Numbered from the stretch's first letter, positions 6,995 through 14,113 are shown. The stretch: DNA of 34,714 nucleotides from Acidobacteriota bacterium (GCA_021788095.1 JAJYLB010000038.1:1-34714), one strand, 5' to 3'. Notes: generated by a model not told the origin, from the letters alone. Program-made: numbers and translations.

Positions 6995-9058
6995 TTGGAT
7001 GTCCTCGGTTCGTTCGCACTGATTCTGGCCCTGCTCACCGCCGGCTACGCCTTCTTCGCCGGCATCGTGGGAATCAAAACCCGAAATCCCCTGGCGATTC
7101 GAAGCGCGCGTCGCGCGGGCCTGGCGATGTTTCCGCTGGTGTCGCTGGCGGTGGGGACGCTGGTCTACGCGTTTTTCACCAACAACTTTTCCCTGGCTTA
7201 CGTGGCCGAACACAGCTCCCTGCACCTGCCGCCTTTCTATAAGTTCGCGGCTCTATGGTCCGGGCAGGAGGGATCGCTGCTGTTCTGGACGTGGCTGCTG
7301 TCGATCTACGCGTTTGCGGTGCTGTTCGTCAATCGGCGCAAGCATCCCGAACTGATGCCTTACGTGGGCATGGTGATGGCGGGCGTCGAGTTCTTCTTTC
7401 TTCTCCTGAACAATTTCGCGGCCAATCCCTACTCCATCCTCGGCGTCGTTTCGGCGAGCGGCGGAATCCACGTGGTGGCGCAAGCCAACGGCCAGGGCCT
7501 CAACCCGCTCCTGCAATATCCCGAGATGGTGATTCACCCGCCCATGCTTTATCTCGGCTACACGGGCATGACGGTGCCTTTCGCCTTCGCGCTCGGCGCG
7601 CTGCTGGCACGCTATCCGGGCGAGAAGTGGATTCACCTGACGCGCCGCTGGATGATGCTCGCCTGGCTCTTCCTGGGTTGCGGGATACTCCTGGGCGCGC
7701 ACTGGGCGTACGCGGTATTGGGCTGGGGCGGCTACTGGGAGTGGGACCCGGTGGAGAACGCCAGCCTGATGCCCTGGCTCACGGGCACGGCGTTTTTGCA
7801 CTCGGTGATGATGCAGGAAAAGCGAGGCATGCTGCGCGTGTGGAACGTGTGGCTGGTATTCGCCAGCTTCCTGCTCTCGATCCTCGGCACGTTTCTTACG
7901 CGGAGCGGGGTCGTCAGCTCGGTCCACGCCTTCGCGCAGTCGTCGATTGGGCCGTGGTTTGTCAGCTTCCTTGTGTTCGTGGTGCTGGTGTGCGTCGTCG
8001 CCTACGTGAAGAATCGCGACTACCTCCGGAGCGACAACCAGCTCGATTCGATCGTTTCCCGCGAATCGAGCTTCCTGTTCAACAACCTCGTTTTGCTGGC
8101 GGCCGCCTTCGCCGTCCTGTGGGGCACGCTTTTCCCGGTGATTTCCGAGGCGGTGCAGGGCAGCAAGATCTCCGTCGGCCCTCCCTTCTTCAATCGGGTC
8201 AACGTTCCCATCGCCTTGTTTCTGCTCCTGTTGACCGGCGTGGGCCCGCTGCTGGCTTGGCGGAAGACTTCGCTCGAGAGTTTGCGGCGGAATTTCGCCT
8301 GGCCGATGGCGGGCGGGATCGCGGCCGGGGTGCTGGCCTACTCTTTCGGCTATCGGGAACTCTACGCGCTGGTGTGCATGGTTCTGGGCGTGTTCGTCGT
8401 CCTGACGGTGGCGAGCGAATTCCTGAGAGGGGCGCAGGTGATCCGGTCGCATTCCGGCCTGAACTTCTTTCAATCGATCGGCCGGCTGGCGATGCGCAAT
8501 ACGCGCCGCTACGGCGGCTACGTCGTGCATCTCGGCATCGTGCTGGTGTTCGTCGGAATTGCCGGCCAGGCCTTCAACCAGCAGAAAAAGATGGATCTGC
8601 CGCCCGGCTCGCAGGCGAGCATCGGCCCCTACACCCTCTACTGCCAGAACTTCGATACGGCGAACGGCCCGAACTACACCGCCGAGCGCGCCACGATCGA
8701 GGTTTTCCGCGGCGGCCGGCCCGCGATGATGCTCTTTCCCGAGCGCCGCTTCTTCCCCGATAGCGGCGTAACGGAAACGATGGTCTCGATCCACTCCACT
8801 TTGGCGCACGACCTCTACGTCGTCTATTCCGGCCCGAACCCGCAAACCAACTTGCCCGTGATCCACGCCTACCTGAACCCGCTGGTGAAGTGGATTTGGC
8901 TGGGCGGTCTCGTGATGGTGCTGGGAACGTTGCTGGCGATGCTGCCTTCGCGTGGGAGCGCGCCGCCGGGCCGGCCCGAGGGTTCGGGCCCAAGCGCCGG
9001 AGCCGTTGCGGATACCGAATCGCGCGCCCGCTCACGTGTGCTCGAGGGGGCGCGCTGA
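6995..9058 (+). CDS. ccmF: cytochrome c heme lyase subunit CcmF
   Basis: CcmF is the large integral-membrane component of the holocytochrome c synthetase and joins heme from CcmE to CxxCH motifs. The protein has 687 residues and about 15 membrane segments. The tryptophan-rich WWD region is clear (WGGYWEWDPVENASLMPWL, near residue 243). Other family signatures are LWSGQEGSLLFWTWLL, MVIHPPMLYLGYTG, which carries a likely heme-ligand His, and TFLTRSGVVSSVHAFAQSS. A periplasmic loop (residues 525-620) precedes the last helix and a disordered tail. The start chosen is TTG 6995, seven bases after GAGGGAG; an earlier start would overlap ccmE. The stop is directly followed by the ATG of ccmH. Confidence 0.96.
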   Translation: MDVLGSFALILALLTAGYAFFAGIVGIKTRNPLAIRSARRAGLAMFPLVSLAVGTLVYAFFTNNFSLAYVAEHSSLHLPPFYKFAALWSGQEGSLLFWTWLLSIYAFAVLFVNRRKHPELMPYVGMVMAGVEFFFLLLNNFAANPYSILGVVSASGGIHVVAQANGQGLNPLLQYPEMVIHPPMLYLGYTGMTVPFAFALGALLARYPGEKWIHLTRRWMMLAWLFLGCGILLGAHWAYAVLGWGGYWEWDPVENASLMPWLTGTAFLHSVMMQEKRGMLRVWNVWLVFASFLLSILGTFLTRSGVVSSVHAFAQSSIGPWFVSFLVFVVLVCVVAYVKNRDYLRSDNQLDSIVSRESSFLFNNLVLLAAAFAVLWGTLFPVISEAVQGSKISVGPPFFNRVNVPIALFLLLLTGVGPLLAWRKTSLESLRRNFAWPMAGGIAAGVLAYSFGYRELYALVCMVLGVFVVLTVASEFLRGAQVIRSHSGLNFFQSIGRLAMRNTRRYGGYVVHLGIVLVFVGIAGQAFNQQKKMDLPPGSQASIGPYTLYCQNFDTANGPNYTAERATIEVFRGGRPAMMLFPERRFFPDSGVTETMVSIHSTLAHDLYVVYSGPNPQTNLPVIHAYLNPLVKWIWLGGLVMVLGTLLAMLPSRGSAPPGRPEGSGPSAGAVADTESRARSRVLEGAR

Positions 9059-9691
9059 ATGACCGGCGGAGCCATCTGGATTGCGGCGGCGTTGCTCCTC
9101 GCGGCGAGCGGTACGGGCGCGCCCTTTGTAGGGGCGCGGTTTCCGCGCCCGGCTCTCGCGGCGCAACCGCAGCAGCCGGCTCCCCAGGGCAACATGAGCG
9201 CCCAGCCTCCCGTGGTGCCGGGGGCGCAGGCGTCGTCGCTGCCCTCCGCGCCCGCGTCGGATCCGCGCGTGCAGAAGCTGGGCCACGCGCTGATGTGCAT
9301 GTGCGGCTGCAATCAAATCCTTATCGAGTGCACGCATCCGGGCAGCAACGATTGCGCGATGCACGATAGCGAGATGGCCGAACTCGAGCAGCGGGTCGCC
9401 AGCGGGCAATCCGACAGCCTGATTCTGCAGTCCTTCGTGCAGGAATACGGTCCCCAGGTGCTCGTGGTCCCGCCCGCCCGCGGATTTGATTTGACGGCGT
9501 GGCTAATGCCGATTTTTGCCTCGCTCATCGGGTTGTCGCTGGCGATCGTTTTGGTCCAGCGGTGGCGCGAGCGGGGCCGGAGTCACGCGGCGCCGGCCGC
9601 GGCCGGCGCGCCCGCGGCCGCTCCCGCGCCCGGAACGCGCGCGGACCTCGTGGCGCGTGCGCGCGCCGAGACGGAAACCGAGGATTACTGA
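9059..9691 (+). CDS. ccmH: cytochrome c biogenesis protein CcmH, cysteine-rich form
   Basis: CcmH normally presents reduced apocytochrome to the CcmF heme lyase through a thiol pair in an LRCxxC motif. This 210-residue protein has a signal peptide, a CcmH-type helical domain (residues 72-135: LGHALMCMCGCNQ, MAELEQRVASGQSDSLILQSFVQEYG, then VPP), a C-terminal membrane helix (residues 144-165) and an Ala-rich tail. Instead of CxxC it has C80, C82 and C84, with C91 and C99 nearby. Codons 22-31 of the signal-peptide region are a GTAGGG hairpin repeat read in frame. ATG 9059 abuts the ccmF stop, and the 3' end overlaps the next start (TGATG), so translation is probably coupled. Confidence 0.9.
   Translation: MTGGAIWIAAALLLAASGTGAPFVGARFPRPALAAQPQQPAPQGNMSAQPPVVPGAQASSLPSAPASDPRVQKLGHALMCMCGCNQILIECTHPGSNDCAMHDSEMAELEQRVASGQSDSLILQSFVQEYGPQVLVVPPARGFDLTAWLMPIFASLIGLSLAIVLVQRWRERGRSHAAPAAAGAPAAAPAPGTRADLVARARAETETEDY
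9125..9152 (+). repeat. hairpin repeat inside the ccmH signal-peptide coding region
   Basis: TTTGTAGG leads into the stem GGGCGCGG (9132-9139) and CCGCGCCC (9143-9150), with a TTT loop. It has the same GTAGGG lead and layout as the intergenic repeats at 4785, 10070 and 13034, but lies wholly inside ccmH and is read in frame as FVGARFPRP. Confidence 0.75.
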
Positions 9692-10026
9692 TGGGCGTGG
9701 CCATTGGCATTGCTTGCGGAGCCTTGTTGCTGGGTGTGCTCGCCTTCCTGTTCCTGATACGAACCGACCCCGCGGACTTGGCGCCTCACCGCTCCCGGCT
9801 CGATCAGTTGCTCGAGCGGCGCGACGCTATCTATGAGAATCTTCGCGATTTGAGGTTCGAGCACCGCGCGGGGAAGTTTTCCCAAGGCGACTACGACGAA
9901 ACCAGGCAGATGCTCGAGCGCGAAGCGGCGCGCGTGCTTGCCGAGATCGAGACGCTCACCGGAACTGCGTCCTCGGTGGCCGGCCGGCGCGCGCCCCGGA
10001 ACGCCGGGACTGGCGAGGCGAAATGA
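9691..10026 (+). CDS. CcmI-like membrane protein
   Basis: A 111-residue protein with one N-terminal membrane helix (residues 3-23) and a cytoplasmic charged helical domain (LDQLLERRDAIYENLRDLRF, AGKFSQGDYDETRQMLERE). This resembles the N-terminal part of CcmI/CycH-type cytochrome c biogenesis proteins, without their TPR domain. Its position after ccmH supports a role in apocytochrome handling, but that is inference. The start overlaps the ccmH stop (TGATG) and its own stop overlaps the next ATG (ATGA), so translation is likely coupled on both sides. The helical domain is also similar to the C-terminal tail of the next protein. Confidence 0.8.
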   Translation: MGVAIGIACGALLLGVLAFLFLIRTDPADLAPHRSRLDQLLERRDAIYENLRDLRFEHRAGKFSQGDYDETRQMLEREAARVLAEIETLTGTASSVAGRRAPRNAGTGEAK

Positions 10027-11402
10027 AACGCAAGCACATTCTTAGAGGCTGTCGCAAGACGGCCCTCTTTGTAGGGCACGGCTTCAGCCGTGCCGTGAAG
10101 CCGGCTGAAAACAGGGGGCTTCAGCCCCTGAGGCCGGAAAGGGCACGCTTTGCTATAGTTTCTACGGTGGCGCTTGCCGCGCTGCTTCTGGCCGCGCTGC
10201 CCGCGGCTGCGGGCACCGTGCACGGCGTGGTCCGCAACGGCACTTCCGGCCAGGTGGCCGGCGGGGTCGGCGTGACCCTGATCTCACTTCAAAACGGGAT
10301 GCAGCCCGTGGCCGATACCAAGGCCGATGCCCGGGGCCGCTACCAGTTCGACAATGCGGCTCTCGGCCAGCAGCCGATGCTGCTTCGCGCCCACTATCGC
10401 GGTGTCGATTATTTCGCTCCCGTCCCTTCCAACCAGCCGGATGCCGCCATCGATCTCAGCGTCTACGAGCCCACGACCGACGCGGCGGCGTTCCAGGTGC
10501 TCCATCGCCTTATCGCGCTCGAGCCGCAAAACGGCGCGCTGATCGTCGGCGAGGAATTCGACGTTCAGAACAAGTCGAAACCGCCGGAATCCTTCTATCG
10601 GCCGGGCGGCACCTTCGAATTCGGGCTGCCCCCAGGCGCGACGCTCGGCCAGGTGCAGGCGGCAGGTCCCGACGGCATGCCGGTGACGCAGGCGGCGGCC
10701 GACAAAGGCAAGGGCCGCTACTCCATCACCTTCCCCTTCCTCCCGGGAGACACCCGCGTTCAGCTTTCCTACAAGATGGACTATTCCGCCAACCAGGCTA
10801 CGCTGCGGCTTGCCTCGATTTATCCGGCCACCATGGCGATGCTTCTCGCTCCGCCCTCGGTGAAGGTGCTGGCCGATGGCTTCTCCCCTGCCGGCAGCGA
10901 GCATGGCTGGTCCGTCTACGCTCGTTCGAAGACGCAGGCGGGCTCGACGCTGATCGTTTCGGTTGCGGGTACGGGCTCGGTGCCTTCCGATAACGGGCAG
11001 GGCCAGGGCGGCGATCAGGGGGCATCCGCCGGGGCGGACAACGGGAGCAGCGGCGTGAGCGAGGTGGTGCAGGCGCTCCCACCCCGGCTCGACAGCCTGC
11101 GCTGGATACTGATTTCCGGGTTTGGCGCGCTCTTCGTGCTGGGCGCCTTCTTCCTCTGGTGGAAATCGCGCAACACTTTGCCGGTTTCGGCCGCTGCGGA
11201 CGCCGCCGTGCCTCCTCCGGCTCCCGTTTCTTCCGCTAAGCCGGTGAGCCCGAAGCCGTCCCTGCGCCAGAGCGTCGAAGAGATGAAAGAGACCCTGTTC
11301 CGTCTCGAGCTGCGCCGGCAAGCGGGAACGCTCTCCGAGGAAGAATACTTGGCGCAGCGGCATCAGCTCGAAAGCGCGCTGCGCGACCTCGTAAAGCGGT
11401 AG
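10023..11402 (+). CDS. secreted, membrane-anchored protein of the ccm locus, unknown function
   Basis: A 459-residue protein that I cannot name. After the signal peptide come a carboxypeptidase-regulatory-like beta domain (GTVHGVVRNGTSG to about residue 145), a second beta-rich periplasmic region (about 160-320), a Gly/Ser-rich linker, a membrane helix (about 360-382), a Pro/Ala linker and a cytoplasmic helical tail (residues 415-459). The tail resembles the CcmI-like protein just upstream. ATG 10023 overlaps the upstream stop (ATGA). Codons 1-7 (MKRKHIL) and the hydrophobic core (VALAALLLAALPAAA) would make a normal signal peptide, but a 120-bp palindromic element lies in frame between them. 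A GTG start at 10167 would bypass the element. Context suggests a cytochrome c maturation role; nothing in the sequence proves it. Confidence 0.8.
   Translation: MKRKHILRGCRKTALFVGHGFSRAVKPAENRGLQPLRPERARFAIVSTVALAALLLAALPAAAGTVHGVVRNGTSGQVAGGVGVTLISLQNGMQPVADTKADARGRYQFDNAALGQQPMLLRAHYRGVDYFAPVPSNQPDAAIDLSVYEPTTDAAAFQVLHRLIALEPQNGALIVGEEFDVQNKSKPPESFYRPGGTFEFGLPPGATLGQVQAAGPDGMPVTQAAADKGKGRYSITFPFLPGDTRVQLSYKMDYSANQATLRLASIYPATMAMLLAPPSVKVLADGFSPAGSEHGWSVYARSKTQAGSTLIVSVAGTGSVPSDNGQGQGGDQGASAGADNGSSGVSEVVQALPPRLDSLRWILISGFGALFVLGAFFLWWKSRNTLPVSAAADAAVPPPAPVSSAKPVSPKPSLRQSVEEMKETLFRLELRRQAGTLSEEEYLAQRHQLESALRDLVKR
10044..10163 (+). repeat. 120-bp double-hairpin element inserted in frame
   Basis: The inner hairpins are GTAGGGCACGGC-TTCA-GCCGTGCC and AGGGGGCTTCAGCCCCTGA. 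The outer ends are inverted: AGAGGCTGTCGCAAGACG at the left and CGCTTTGCTATAGTTTCT at the right match with a few mismatches. Related copies lie at 11440-11630, 13032-13103 and 13974-14094. Its length of 120 bases (40 codons) keeps the host reading frame open. Confidence 0.8.
10151..10159 (+). promoter_or_regulatory. possible extended -10 at the end of the palindromic element
   Basis: TGCTATAGT (TGn plus TATAGT at 10154-10159) is the right end of the element. A transcript would begin near 10166, almost on the GTG at 10167, giving a leaderless start for the following protein. No -35 is visible, so this may be coincidence. Confidence 0.25.
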
Positions 11403-11439
11403 GGATTAGGACGAGAAGCCATTTCCAGACCTACCGCTG

Positions 11440-11630
11440 GAAGGGCACGGCTTTAGCCGTGCCGTTGAAGCGGCCGAGAACCAGGGGCTTGAGCAGGATG
11501 CCGCAAAAGGCGCCCGTTCGTAAGGGCACGACTTTAGTCGTGCCGTAAGCGCTTCGGCCGAATGCGGTTTTAGCCGCTGAGGGACGCGGGCTTGGGTTTT
11601 CCAGCACCCTGTTAGCCCCTGGGGGCGGAG
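11440..11630 (+). repeat. tandem double-hairpin elements before ccmA
   Basis: The gap of about 235 bases between the unknown protein and ccmA is almost entirely repeat. Copy 1 (11441-11510) has CACGGC-TTTA-GCCGTG. Copy 2 (11519-11583) has CACGAC-TTTA-GTCGTG and GCGG-TTTTA-CCGC, so stem bases changed in pairs. A third, partial copy, the right half only (TTAGCCCCTGGGGGCGGAG, 11612-11630), ends in the purine-rich stretch that serves as the ccmA ribosome-binding site. Confidence 0.8.
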
Positions 11631-11639
11631 CCGATTTCC

Positions 11640-12338
11640 GTGGACATCGCCTTGACAACGTCGCTGGGGGTGGAATTCGATCGCGTGGAAAAGCGATTTG
11701 GCGCCCTTCTGGCGTTGCGGAAGGTGACCCTCCGAATCGCTCCGGGAGAATTCGTCGCGCTCTTTGGTCCGAATGGCTCGGGCAAAACCACCCTGCTGCG
11801 CATGGCCGCCCTGCTGGTGCGGCCGTCCGCCGGCCGCGTGACCCATCTCGGGGCGGAAGGTCGCGGCGCCGGGGAGATTCGGGGGCAGATCGGGCTGGTA
11901 GGCCACAAGGCGCTCGTTTACGACGAGTTGACGGCTCGGGAAAATCTGGGGTTCTTCGCCCGGTTGTATGGGGTGTCCCGGCCCGCCGAGCGAATTTCGC
12001 GCGTACTCGACGCCGTGGGCTTGCGCCAGCGCGCGGACGACGTCGCCGGCGTTTTCTCGCGTGGGATGCGGCAGCGCCTGGCGATTGCCCGCGCCCTGAT
12101 CACCGAGCCGCGTCTGCTTCTCTTCGACGAACCGGCCACCGGACTCGACCGGCAGGGAAGGGATTGGCTTGACCGTACCCTCGACGGGCTGCACGATGCG
12201 GGAGCGACCGTGATCGTGAGCACGCACGACGATTCGCTCGCCGCCCTCGCTGCCCGCTCCGTGCATCTCGACGCCGGGCGCGTGGTGCGAGATACGGCCG
12301 CCTCCGCCGTCCCGCTCGCTCCGGAGGCCCGGCGATGA
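11640..12338 (+). CDS. ccmA: heme exporter ATP-binding protein CcmA
   Basis: This is the ABC ATPase of the CcmABCD complex, which uses ATP to release holo-CcmE from CcmC/CcmD. All nucleotide-binding motifs are present in 232 residues: Walker A GPNGSGKTT (near 42), signature FSRGMRQRLAIARAL (near 139) and Walker B LLLFDEPATGLD (near 160), with the switch His in STHDD. The start is GTG 11640, nine bases after GGGGGCGGAG, which lies in the tail of a repeat. The stop overlaps the ccmB start (ATGA). Confidence 0.93.
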   Translation: MDIALTTSLGVEFDRVEKRFGALLALRKVTLRIAPGEFVALFGPNGSGKTTLLRMAALLVRPSAGRVTHLGAEGRGAGEIRGQIGLVGHKALVYDELTARENLGFFARLYGVSRPAERISRVLDAVGLRQRADDVAGVFSRGMRQRLAIARALITEPRLLLFDEPATGLDRQGRDWLDRTLDGLHDAGATVIVSTHDDSLAALAARSVHLDAGRVVRDTAASAVPLAPEARR

Positions 12339-13009
12339 ATCTGCCGCGGTCGGCTGGGGCGGTGCTGGCCAAGGAGCTGCGCATCGAGCTTCGCACGCGC
12401 GACCTCACCCATACGGTGCTGTTTTTCGTTCTCATGGTGGCGGGACTGTTCAGTTTCGCGTTTTCCCCAACCGCCGACGAGAGCCGGCGGATTCTCCCCG
12501 GGCTGATTTGGATGGCGTTTTTCTTCGCCGGCACGCTCATGCTCCAGCTCTGCTTCGTGCGCGAGCAGGCGAACGACACCCTCGCCGCCCTGCGCCTGGC
12601 CCCCATCGATCCCTTCGCCATCCTTCTCGGCAAGCTGCTGGCGAATTTCCTGTTTCTTGCCGCGGCGGAGATCGTCTTCGTGCCGGTCTTCAGCGTCTTC
12701 TACAACGTGAGCGTGCTGCCGGTGCTGGGCCGGCTGATCCTCGTTCTCTTTCTCGGCACGTTTGGGCTGGCGGTGGTGGGAACGGTGTTTTCGGCGATGA
12801 CGGCGCAGGCGCGGATGCGCGAGCTGCTGCTGCCAATGCTCCTGCTCCCGGTGCTAGCGCCCGTTCTGATCGCCGGCGTGGAGGCGACGGGCGAGCTGCT
12901 CGTTCCCCATCCCTCGCTTGCGCGGGAGTGGGTCTCGATGCTCGCGGGTTTTGACGTGATCTTTCTGACGGCCACTTGGCTGCTGAGCGGCTTTCTGGTG
13001 GAGGAATAG
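12335..13009 (+). CDS. ccmB: heme exporter membrane protein CcmB
   Basis: This is the membrane subunit paired with CcmA in the CcmABCD complex. It has 224 residues and six predicted membrane segments after a short cytoplasmic start (VLAKELRIELRTRD, a typical CcmB opening). Family stretches include FVREQANDTLAALRLAP and LLLPMLLLPVLAPVLIAG. The ATG overlaps the ccmA stop by four bases, so the two are translationally coupled. A double-hairpin repeat separates it from ccmC. Confidence 0.94.
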   Translation: MNLPRSAGAVLAKELRIELRTRDLTHTVLFFVLMVAGLFSFAFSPTADESRRILPGLIWMAFFFAGTLMLQLCFVREQANDTLAALRLAPIDPFAILLGKLLANFLFLAAAEIVFVPVFSVFYNVSVLPVLGRLILVLFLGTFGLAVVGTVFSAMTAQARMRELLLPMLLLPVLAPVLIAGVEATGELLVPHPSLAREWVSMLAGFDVIFLTATWLLSGFLVEE

Positions 13010-13031
13010 CAGGTGTTGCTTGGCCGGCATC

Positions 13032-13103
13032 CTTGTAGGGCACGGCTTCAGCCGTGCCGCAAGCGTGACCAACAATCAGGGGCTTTAGCCCCTGAGGGCG
13101 GAA
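13032..13103 (+). repeat. double-hairpin element between ccmB and ccmC
   Basis: GTAGGGCACGGC-TTCA-GCCGTGCC followed by CAGGGGCTTTAGCCCCTGAG. Its right tail (AGGGCGGAAGGGGAG, 13095-13109) runs directly into the ribosome-binding site of ccmC, whose ATG is at 13114. Confidence 0.85.
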
Positions 13104-13113
13104 GGGGAGAGCG

Positions 13114-13836
13114 ATGAAGGGAAAAGAAGGGACGTGGCGGCTGGCGTGGCTGGCGACGGCGATCGTGCTCGGCCTCGCCGGCTACGCCATCTTTTTCGTG
13201 GCTCCGCCCGAGCTGAGGCAGGGAAACGTGTACCGCATCTTCTTTTTCCACGTCGCTATCGCCTGGGGCGCTTTCCTGGCGTTCTTCATCTCCTTCTTCG
13301 GCTGCATCGGGTATCTGGCCAGCCGGCAGCAGGAATGGGACTGGCTGGCGGTATCCACCGCGGAGGTGGGCTTGGCCTTCACCACCATCACCCTGATCAT
13401 CGGCTCGATTTGGGGGAAAGAGATCTGGGGCGTTTGGTGGACCTGGGATCCGCGGCTTACCACGGCGTTTTTTCTCGAGCTGCTCTACATCTCCTACCTC
13501 ATGCTTCGCGTGATGATCGTCGAGCCCGACCGGCGCGCGATGGTTTCGGGCGTGTTCGGCATCTTCGCGTTTCTCGACGTGCCCCTGTGCTATTTCTCGA
13601 TTGTGTGGTGGCGCACCTTGCATCCCCAGCCCATCATCGGCGGCGCGCCGGGAACCGGCCTGGACCCGCGGATGTGGTATGTCTTTCTGTTCGTGCTCGT
13701 GGGGATCACGGCGCTGATGGTGGTGATGATCCGGGAGCGGTACCGGCTGGAAGCCCTGCGCCGGCAAGTGGGCGTGCTGGCGGCTGAGCTCGAGGAACGG
13801 GCCGCGCCCGACGAATCGAAAGGAGTGACCGCATGA
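13114..13836 (+). CDS. ccmC: heme handling protein CcmC
   Basis: CcmC is the membrane protein that attaches heme to CcmE. The 240-residue protein has six membrane helices and the family's WWD motif (WGVWWTWDPRLTTAFFLELL, from about residue 105). The periplasmic loops contain the His residues expected to hold heme (FFFHVAIAW near 44, WWRTLHPQP near 170). The cytoplasmic tail is charged. ATG 13114 follows AAGGGGAG by four bases. The stop overlaps the ccmD start (ATGA). Confidence 0.95.
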   Translation: MKGKEGTWRLAWLATAIVLGLAGYAIFFVAPPELRQGNVYRIFFFHVAIAWGAFLAFFISFFGCIGYLASRQQEWDWLAVSTAEVGLAFTTITLIIGSIWGKEIWGVWWTWDPRLTTAFFLELLYISYLMLRVMIVEPDRRAMVSGVFGIFAFLDVPLCYFSIVWWRTLHPQPIIGGAPGTGLDPRMWYVFLFVLVGITALMVVMIRERYRLEALRRQVGVLAAELEERAAPDESKGVTA

Positions 13837-13973
13837 CCGGTTTTTGGTATATCCTGTCAGCATATCTGGCGGCGTGGGCGATTTTCTTCTTCTACTCTGC
13901 GACGGTTGGTCGGCGCCTGACGCGGCTGGAAGCGGAGTTTCGCCGTTTGAAGGAGCGCGCGGCGAGAGACTAG
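13833..13973 (+). CDS. ccmD: CcmD family protein
   Basis: A 46-residue protein with one membrane helix (about residues 5-24: YILSAYLAAWAIFFFYSATV) followed by a basic amphipathic tail (RRLTRLEAEFRRLKERAARD). This is the standard CcmD layout; CcmD helps release holo-CcmE from CcmC. The ATG overlaps the ccmC stop and has AGGAG seven bases upstream. Identification rests on size, topology and position, because CcmD proteins are poorly conserved. Confidence 0.85.
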   Translation: MTGFWYILSAYLAAWAIFFFYSATVGRRLTRLEAEFRRLKERAARD

Positions 13974-14094
13974 AAGCTGTAGCAAAGCTCCTGCCCTTGT
14001 AGGGCACGGCTTCAGCCGTGCCGTACGGTCGGACAAAGACAGGGGGCTTCAGCCCCTGAAGTCGCGGGGCGAGGGTTTTGCAATAGCCCCTGAT
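13974..14094 (+). repeat. double-hairpin element between ccmD and hemH
   Basis: A full-length copy. Its outer ends GAAGCTGTAGCAAAGCTC and GAGGGTTTTGCAATAGCCC are inverted relative to each other. Inside are GTAGGGCACGGC-TTCA-GCCGTGCC and AGGGGGCTTCAGCCCCTGA. It starts right after the ccmD stop. Confidence 0.85.
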
Positions 14095-14113
14095 CCCGCG
14101 CTTGACGAATCCC

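Noticed and set aside
7253..8866. Long open frame of 537 codons antisense to ccmF
   Set aside because: It mirrors ccmF exactly. The product is rich in His, Arg and Gln without domains, a typical shadow frame in GC-rich DNA.
10044..14094. CRISPR array
   Set aside because: The repeats are spaced by genes, are self-complementary over two hairpins and have no regular spacers or cas genes.
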